NCBI RefSeq assembly: GCF_000342005.1
Contig: NZ_AOHO01000048.1
Location: 124,001 to 188,000 of the forward strand
Direction of reading: 5' to 3'
Origin: Amycolatopsis decaplanina DSM 44594
GTDB lineage: Bacteria; Actinomycetota; Actinomycetes; Mycobacteriales; Pseudonocardiaceae
DNA: 64,000 nt
The stretch's first letter is position 1. Each line of letters starts with the position of its first letter. A program made the position numbers and the translations under genes. Below are positions 59,465-64,000 of the stretch, in pieces. The notes under the pieces were generated by a model. That model saw only the letters and a program-made list of their open reading frames with translations, was not told the DNA's origin and searched no databases.

Positions 59465-60687
59465 GTGCCGGGCCAGGGGAGAGCCGCCCCATGCGCATTG
59501 CTGTCGTCAACAACTTCTTCCCGCCGAGGGTGGGCGGAAGCGCGCACATGGCGGCGTCCCTGGCCGAGCAGTACGCGGCGCGCGGGCACGAGGTGCTCGC
59601 GATCACCGCGGCCTACGCGGACGCCCCGGCCGACGAGACGAAGGACGGCTACCGCGTCGTCCGCCTGCCCGCGGTGAAGATGCCGCAGCTGGGCCTGTCG
59701 ATCGACTTCGACATGAGTTTCGCCTCGCTGCGGCCGGGGAACTGGCGGCGGCTGTGGAAGCTGCTGGACGAGTTCAAGCCTGACGCGATCCACCTGCACG
59801 GGCAGTTCTTCGACCTGTCGTGGCTGGCCGGGTTGTACGCGCGGCGACACAAGCTGCCGATGCTGCTGACCATCCACACCCTGCTGATCAGTGACAACAA
59901 GCTGTACGGCGGCGTGTTCCGGTTCCTGGACAGCGTGCTGGTGAACCCGATCCTGCGCTACCTCAAGCCGCGGTTCGTCATCCTCGACAAGCTCGGGGTC
60001 GACTACTGCGTCGAGCGCTACGGCACGAGCGACGCGAACTCGGACTACTTCCCGATCGCCGTCGACACCGGGAACTTCGAGAAGCCGCTCACTCTCGATG
60101 TGCGTGCGGAGCACAAGCTGGGCGACGGTCCGGTGATCGTCTCGCTCGGGCACGTGATCCCGCTGCGCAACCGGCTCCCGCTGGTCGAGGCCCTGCCGTC
60201 CATTTTGGACAAGCACCCCGGCGTGAAGGTGGTCGTCGTCGGCCGCGTCTACCACGACGTCTTCCTGAAGCGCGCGGAAGAACTCGGCGTCGCGGACGCC
60301 ATCATCGTCACCGGCGCCGTGCCGAAGGCGGACGTCCCCGCGTACTTCGCCGCCGCCGACATCGTCACGCACGACCTCAACGGGGGCTGCGGCACCGCGT
60401 CGCTGGAGGCGATGCTCTCGGGCACCGCGACCATCGCGTCGGTCACCGAGGACAACTACCCCGGCATCGAACTGCGCAACGGCGAGAACATCCTGCTGGT
60501 GCGGCCGGACGACAGCGAGGCGGTGGCGAGCACCGTCATCGAACTGCTCGACGACCCCCAGAAGCGGGCTTTGGTGGCACAGCGGGAAAGCGCGATGGTG
60601 CGGGCCAACTTCGGCCTCGACGTCGTCGCCGAAGAACACCTGCGTACCTTCGAGAAACTGGTGATCGAGGCCGATGTTCTTCGATGA
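59461..60687 (+). CDS. Glycosyltransferase, GT4 family
   Basis: A 408-residue GT-B enzyme. The acceptor half opens RIAVVNNFFPPRVGGSAHMA with SLAEQYAARGHEVLAITAAY; the donor half shows PVIVSLGHVIPLRNRLPLVE, VKVVVVGRVYHD and the GT4 signature region GTASLEAMLSGTATIASVTE. ATG 59461 overlaps the epimerase stop; ATG 59491 is a possible alternative with GGGGAG before it. It probably transfers the amino sugar made by the two preceding enzymes. Confidence 0.88.
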   Translation: MSAGPGESRPMRIAVVNNFFPPRVGGSAHMAASLAEQYAARGHEVLAITAAYADAPADETKDGYRVVRLPAVKMPQLGLSIDFDMSFASLRPGNWRRLWKLLDEFKPDAIHLHGQFFDLSWLAGLYARRHKLPMLLTIHTLLISDNKLYGGVFRFLDSVLVNPILRYLKPRFVILDKLGVDYCVERYGTSDANSDYFPIAVDTGNFEKPLTLDVRAEHKLGDGPVIVSLGHVIPLRNRLPLVEALPSILDKHPGVKVVVVGRVYHDVFLKRAEELGVADAIIVTGAVPKADVPAYFAAADIVTHDLNGGCGTASLEAMLSGTATIASVTEDNYPGIELRNGENILLVRPDDSEAVASTVIELLDDPQKRALVAQRESAMVRANFGLDVVAEEHLRTFEKLVIEADVLR

Positions 60688-61300
60688 CGAGCGCAGCAAC
60701 CGGCTGCGCCCGCAGATCCTGACCGAACTCGTCTCGCAGTACATGAACGACGCCGAGCGCGCTCGTTTCTACGGATTGCCGGAGTCGACGAGGGTCCGTG
60801 AGCGGGTCAAGATCATCAGCCCGGAGAATCTGAAGATCGGCGAACACTGCTGGATCGGCGAAGGCGCCGCGCTCGACGCGAGCGGCGGGCTGGAGATCGG
60901 CGAACACACCAGCATCGGCCTGAACACCCTGATCTTCACGCATTCCAGCTGGCTCGCGAACATGACGCTGCAGAACCACTCCGGCAGCGACCTCATCGAA
61001 CGCAAACCCGTGAAGATCGGCAAAGGCTGCTTCATCGGCGGCCTCGTGGTGATCATGGCGGGCGTCACGATCGGCGATTTCGCCACCGTGCAGCCGAATT
61101 CCGTGGTCGCCAAGGACGTCCCACCGCGCACCCTCGTGGCGGGCAACCCCGCGCGCGTGTTCCAGAAGTACGACGAGGAGTACATCCAGTCCGAAGTGGA
61201 GCGTGTGCGCGGCGAGAACGCGCGGCGGCGCGCGCTGGCCGAGGAGCGCGGTGACGCCCTGGGGGCTTGGGGCGCCCCGGCGGGCGACTTCACGGAGTAG
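60674..61300 (+). CDS. Hexapeptide-repeat acyltransferase
   Basis: A 208-residue left-handed beta-helix transferase. Hexapeptide repeats run through IGEHCWIGEGAALDASGGLE, IGEHTSIGLNTLIF and VKIGKGCFIGGLVVIMAGVT with IGDFATVQPNSVVAKDVPPR. The catalytic-type His is in TLIFTHSSW. It overlaps the glycosyltransferase by 14 bases. N- or O-acetylation (or another acylation) of the sugar product is the likely step. A charged C-terminal helix follows. Confidence 0.88.
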   Translation: MFFDDERSNRLRPQILTELVSQYMNDAERARFYGLPESTRVRERVKIISPENLKIGEHCWIGEGAALDASGGLEIGEHTSIGLNTLIFTHSSWLANMTLQNHSGSDLIERKPVKIGKGCFIGGLVVIMAGVTIGDFATVQPNSVVAKDVPPRTLVAGNPARVFQKYDEEYIQSEVERVRGENARRRALAEERGDALGAWGAPAGDFTE

Positions 61301-61324
61301 CTCACGACCGCCTGGCGACTGTGA

Positions 61325-61373
61325 CGCGAAAGCCACTTTCGGGACACCAGACGTCGCGAAAGTGGCTTTCGCG
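61325..61373. repeat. Palindromic repeat, family B copy 2
   Basis: Perfect 17-base arms, CGCGAAAGCCACTTTCG (61325-61341) and its complement (61357-61373), just after the sugar cassette. The 15-base centre GGACACCAGACGTCG matches the reverse complement of the centre at 18494-18508 at 12 of 15 positions, so the two copies are inverted relative to each other. Confidence 0.88.
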
Positions 61374-61465
61374 ACACGCCTCTCAATATCGGCTGAAGAT
61401 GGTGATCTCGGGGTAGGCAAGGGCGCCTTCACCGACTGGGCGGCCATGCCCCGGAACGGGCCGAA

Positions 61466-61948
61466 GTGACGTGCGGTGTCCTGGTCGCGGCGCCGGTCCA
61501 AGACACCCGGCACCAACTGGCGGTGACCCGGCTCGCGTACTGGCTGGACGAGCGGCTCACGGAACTGGCCACCATCCCCGCGGTCGAATTGTTGCTCGCC
61601 GAGGAACCGTTGACCATTCGAGTACCGGACGTTCTCGTCACGGACTTGACCGAGCTGAATGTCCGCAGGGCCTGGCCGGCGGACGTGCGGCTCGTCATCG
61701 AGGTCCTGTCCGAGGGAACCGTCCGCACCGACCGGGTCACGAAGTTCTCCGAGTACGCCGAAGTCGGTATCGAGCACTACTGGATCGTCGACCTCGACGC
61801 CCCGGCGAGTATGACCACCTATCGCCTGATCGACGGCGAGTACGAGAACTTCGGCGAGCACACCGGCAAGGTGAGCCTCGACTTCGACGGCACCCCGCTC
61901 ACCTTGGACCTCGACGCACTGACCACCCGCCACGCCCAGCGTCCCTGA
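61466..61948 (+). CDS. Uma2-family nuclease-like protein, N-terminally truncated
   Basis: From GTG 61466 this is 160 residues: CGVLVAAPVQDTRHQLAVTR, IRVPDVLVTDL, VRLVIEVLSEGTVRTDRVTK with FSEYAEVGIEHYWIVDLD. This is the Uma2 (PD-(D/E)xK-like) fold of unknown biological role. Full-length members begin about 25 residues earlier with a DWxxMPxxGxRYELIDG segment. Here GAFTDWAAMPRNGPK is present just upstream but in another frame, ending at a TGA (61467-61469). About ten bases of the YELID region appear deleted, so the gene is probably a recent pseudogene. Confidence 0.65.
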   Translation: MTCGVLVAAPVQDTRHQLAVTRLAYWLDERLTELATIPAVELLLAEEPLTIRVPDVLVTDLTELNVRRAWPADVRLVIEVLSEGTVRTDRVTKFSEYAEVGIEHYWIVDLDAPASMTTYRLIDGEYENFGEHTGKVSLDFDGTPLTLDLDALTTRHAQRP

Positions 61949-61952
61949 ACGC

Positions 61953-61998
61953 CTCGTGAGTGGTAAGGACGGTTCTAACCGTCCTTACCACTCACGAG
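61953..61998. repeat. 46-bp palindromic repeat, family A copy 4
   Basis: Perfect 22-base arms with left arm CTCGTGAGTGGTAAGGACGG, four bases after the Uma2 stop and 71 before copC. Both flanking genes run rightward, so this copy is not between converging genes. Confidence 0.92.
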
Positions 61999-62068
61999 CC
62001 GGAACCAACGCCTTCCCGAGCCCGACTACTAGGCTCGACGGGGAGTTCCCTGGCGAGGAGGGTGTCAG

Positions 62069-62635
62069 ATGAGGTTCAAGCGGTTCGGCGCGTCGTTGCT
62101 GGTCACCGGGTTGGCCCTGCTGGGCGCCGCGTCCCCGGCGATGGCCCACTCGGAGCTGAAGAGCAGTGATCCGGCGAGGGGTGCTTCGCTGGCGACGCCG
62201 CCGACGCAGATCAAGCTGACCTTCTCGGGGCCGGTCACTCTCGCCGACGACAACCCGATCCAGATCACCGGACCGGAGAACGCGTCGTGGACGGTCGGCC
62301 GCGCGGAGGTCGCCGGAGCGGTGGTCACGGCGCCGGTCCAGGCCGTCGGACCCGCGGGCGAGTACACCCTCCGCTACAAGGTGACCTTCGAAGACTCGCA
62401 CGCCGCGAGCGGCTCGGTGAAGTTCAACCTCTCCGCCCCAGTAGCCACCCCGAGCAGCCAGAGCCCGGCAACCAGCCAAGCTCAGGCCCCGGAGAACAGC
62501 GCGGCCCCGGCGCCGCAGGCCGGCGAGGCCACTCCCGAAGGCCTCCTGCCGACCTGGGTGTGGATCGTCCTCGCGGTGGCCGTGGTCGCGGCCGGCGTCG
62601 TCGTCGCGCTCCGGTTCACTCGCCGGAAGGACTGA
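62069..62635 (+). CDS. copC: CopC-domain copper-binding protein
   Basis: A 188-residue exported protein. Signal peptide residues 1-26 (ASLLVTGLALLGAASPAMA), so the mature N-terminus begins with the copper-ligand His in HSELKSSDPARGASLATPPT. The beta-barrel continues with IKLTFSGPVTLADDNPIQI and YTLRYKVTFEDSHAASGSVK with the second His. A Ser/Ala/Pro linker and a C-terminal membrane helix (TWVWIVLAVAVVAAGVVVAL) anchor it. No CopD domain is fused. It probably takes part in copper handling at the cell surface. Confidence 0.9.
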   Translation: MRFKRFGASLLVTGLALLGAASPAMAHSELKSSDPARGASLATPPTQIKLTFSGPVTLADDNPIQITGPENASWTVGRAEVAGAVVTAPVQAVGPAGEYTLRYKVTFEDSHAASGSVKFNLSAPVATPSSQSPATSQAQAPENSAAPAPQAGEATPEGLLPTWVWIVLAVAVVAAGVVVALRFTRRKD

Positions 62636-62706
62636 GCCTTCACGGAACGACAGCGGTCGAGGCAACCTTTCAGGTGGTCAACCGTCGAACGGAGATGAGG
62701 ACCAGG

Positions 62707-63216
62707 GTGGCTCGCGGCGATGACGAGTTCGTCGAGTTCGTGCGGAACTCGGCGACCCGTCTTCAGCATGCGGCCTACCTGCTCACCAGCGACCGTCATC
62801 AAGCCGAGGACGCCGCTCAGACGGCGCTCGCCAAGACGTATGCGGCCTGGTCGCGGGTACGCCGCAAGGACGCCTACGCGTACGCGCGGCAGGTCCTCGT
62901 CAACCACGTCATCGACGGCTGGCGGCGCCCGATCCGCGAGAACGCCACCGAGGAGATCCCCGAGCGGCCGAGCGGCATGGACGTCGCCGGTGCCGTTGTC
63001 CAGCGGAAATGGCTCCTTGACGCGTTGCGTACCCTCACAGACCGGGAGAGAGCCGTCGTAGTGCTCAGGCACTTCTTCGACTTGAAGGAATCCGATGTGG
63101 CCGGTGAGCTGGGTGTCTCGGTGGGCACCGTGAAGAGCACCAACTCCCGCGCCCTGACCAAACTGCGGATCACCGCGGAGGACGGAACGGAACTGATCGG
63201 CGGGCTGGGACGATGA
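62707..63216 (+). CDS. SigE-family (ECF) RNA polymerase sigma factor
   Basis: A sigma factor of 169 residues from GTG 62707 (GATGAGGA upstream at about 62695-62701); an ATG at 62695 would add four residues but has no room for a ribosome-binding site. Region 2 is DEFVEFVRNSATRLQHAAYL with QAEDAAQTALAKTYAAWSRV and YARQVLVNHVIDGWRR. Region 4 is LTDRERAVVVLRHFFDLKES with DVAGELGVSVGTVKSTNSRA. It overlaps the next gene by four bases (ATGA), like the pair at 2931-4282. Confidence 0.87.
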   Translation: MARGDDEFVEFVRNSATRLQHAAYLLTSDRHQAEDAAQTALAKTYAAWSRVRRKDAYAYARQVLVNHVIDGWRRPIRENATEEIPERPSGMDVAGAVVQRKWLLDALRTLTDRERAVVVLRHFFDLKESDVAGELGVSVGTVKSTNSRALTKLRITAEDGTELIGGLGR

Positions 63217-63959
63217 CCGACCTCGAGACGCTGCGCTCGGCTTTGCGGGAACCGCCTGCCGAGGGGTTCGCCGAGCCCGACCTCGGCGCGATCATGACCA
63301 AGGGCAGGCGCATCCGCCGCCGTCGCCGTCTCGCGACCGGCGCGGGCGGCGTCGCCGCCACCGTGGTGACGGTGCTGGTCATCGTCGGCGCGGTCGCGCT
63401 GAAGAAACCACCGCCGCCCGCCCAGCAGCCGCTCCCGCCCGCCGCGAGCGCCCCGTCTTCGTCGGCGCTGCCGCCCGCACCGCAGCCGACGATCACCAAG
63501 GCTCCGTCGACCTCGGTGCCGCTGGGCAACATCATCTCCCTCGAAACCAAGAGCGAGGGCGGCCGGGAGATGGTGCTCTACGCTTCCGCGCTCGACGAGC
63601 CCGACCTGCCGGGCGTCGAGTTCGGCTTGCGGGTCGCGTACCGGAACGACGACGGTTCGTACGACGACCTGATGATCAGCAACGAGTACAAGAAATCCGA
63701 CCGGTCGTTCGGCTTCCACGCGGTGGACGGCGGGGACGTGATCCGGGGCACGTTCGTCCCCGTGTTCGGCTACTTCGCCGGCTCGGCGACGCGGATCACC
63801 AGCACGGTCCGGGGAAAGCCGGTCGAGGCGAAGGTGGTGCCCTGGAGCGAAGACCCGACGGTCTCCATCTTCTGGTTCGACGGTTCCCAGGTGGAGTCGG
63901 CGGGTGTGCTGACCCCCCTCGTCGCTTACGACGCGAGGGGCCAGCGCCTCACCAAATAA
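63213..63959 (+). CDS. Membrane-anchored partner of the second sigma factor
   Basis: A 248-residue protein coupled to the sigma gene. A short cytosolic part (LETLRSALREPPAEGFAEPD), an Arg-rich stretch (GRRIRRRRRL), one membrane helix (GVAATVVTVLVIVGAVAL), a Pro/Ala/Ser-rich linker and an extracytoplasmic domain of about 140 residues (REMVLYASALDEPDLPGVEF, SFGFHAVDGGDVIRGTFVPV). It lacks the zinc anti-sigma motif. The architecture repeats that of the protein at 3440, though the outer domains differ. Confidence 0.6.
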   Translation: MTDLETLRSALREPPAEGFAEPDLGAIMTKGRRIRRRRRLATGAGGVAATVVTVLVIVGAVALKKPPPPAQQPLPPAASAPSSSALPPAPQPTITKAPSTSVPLGNIISLETKSEGGREMVLYASALDEPDLPGVEFGLRVAYRNDDGSYDDLMISNEYKKSDRSFGFHAVDGGDVIRGTFVPVFGYFAGSATRITSTVRGKPVEAKVVPWSEDPTVSIFWFDGSQVESAGVLTPLVAYDARGQRLTK

Positions 63960-63970
63960 CGCAATTCGGC

Positions 63971-64000
63971 ACCTGGTTGCGATCCTTGCACACGCAAGAA
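63971..64000. repeat. Partial palindrome cut by the right edge
   Basis: ACCTGGTTGCGATCCTTGC, then ACAC, then GCAAG begins a hairpin and runs off the window. The CTGGTTGCG core matches the arm of the 2300-2353 palindrome, so it may be another member of that group. Confidence 0.4.

Overview
The window is very GC-rich, uses GTG and TTG starts freely and contains several leaderless starts. Its gene families (class F sortase, DUF3558, DUF4232, DUF5926, SigE-type sigma factors, an SARP/AfsR regulator, an F420/PPOX enzyme) point to a chromosomal segment of a filamentous actinomycete, most likely Pseudonocardiaceae close to Amycolatopsis. That placement is inference from gene content; no rRNA, tRNA, CRISPR array, intact insertion sequence or prophage was found.

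Layout, left to right. 1-4.3 kb: start of a cytochrome P450 cut by the edge, a tiny secreted His-rich peptide with a Zur-like site upstream, a secreted protein with a sortase-like tail, DUF5926, DUF952, and a SigE-family sigma factor with its membrane partner. 4.3-9.5 kb: iron-linked genes (ferritin behind tandem iron boxes, a DUF2470 protein behind a near-consensus IdeR/DtxR box), arginine deiminase, a CPBP protease, a PPOX oxidoreductase and a probably frameshifted membrane protein. 9.5-16.4 kb: a coiled-coil membrane protein, a fused substrate-binding/VWA lipoprotein-like protein, homogentisate dioxygenase divergent from a gene pair ending in an IclR regulator, DUF998 and a GDT1-type cation transporter. 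16.5-27.6 kb: a respiratory block with cydA, cydB, fused cydDC and a DevS-like kinase; a DevR-type response regulator lies 2.8 kb further on, beyond an Excalibur protein, a class F sortase and a secreted HAD phosphatase. A DosR/DevR-like site sits upstream of cydA, and the 501-base cydA-cydB gap carries DnaA boxes and two repeat families. 27.7-33.2 kb: a MazG-like hydrolase, an orphan nitrate-sensor-like membrane protein, two large cytosolic unknowns, a Phd/VapC toxin-antitoxin pair and a 56-residue membrane protein. 33.4-45.8 kb: coaA, a macrodomain protein, pheA with a phosphatase, DUF4232, an MFS exporter, a small zincin, a septum-formation protein, a YgiB/YgiC/DUF350-like operon, a haloalkane dehalogenase and a class III aminotransferase. 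45.9-54.2 kb: serS, a DUF3558 lipoprotein, L-2-hydroxyglutarate oxidase divergent from tetR across a shared palindrome, a DHA2 exporter and a C45 hydrolase. 54.1-61.3 kb: a 1046-residue SARP regulator divergent from a four-gene sugar cassette (aminotransferase, epimerase, glycosyltransferase, acyltransferase). 61.4-64 kb: a truncated Uma2 gene, copC and a second SigE-type sigma/membrane-protein pair.

How things work together. The best-supported functional unit is the cyd block: terminal oxidase, its CydDC assembly exporter, a redox/hypoxia-type two-component pair and a matching operator. Iron homeostasis is a second theme, with storage and a heme-oxygenase-like protein both carrying iron boxes. 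The most unusual non-coding feature is at least three families of long, nearly perfect palindromes scattered between genes. One 46-base family occurs four times, and in one copy it supplies the stop codons of both converging genes.
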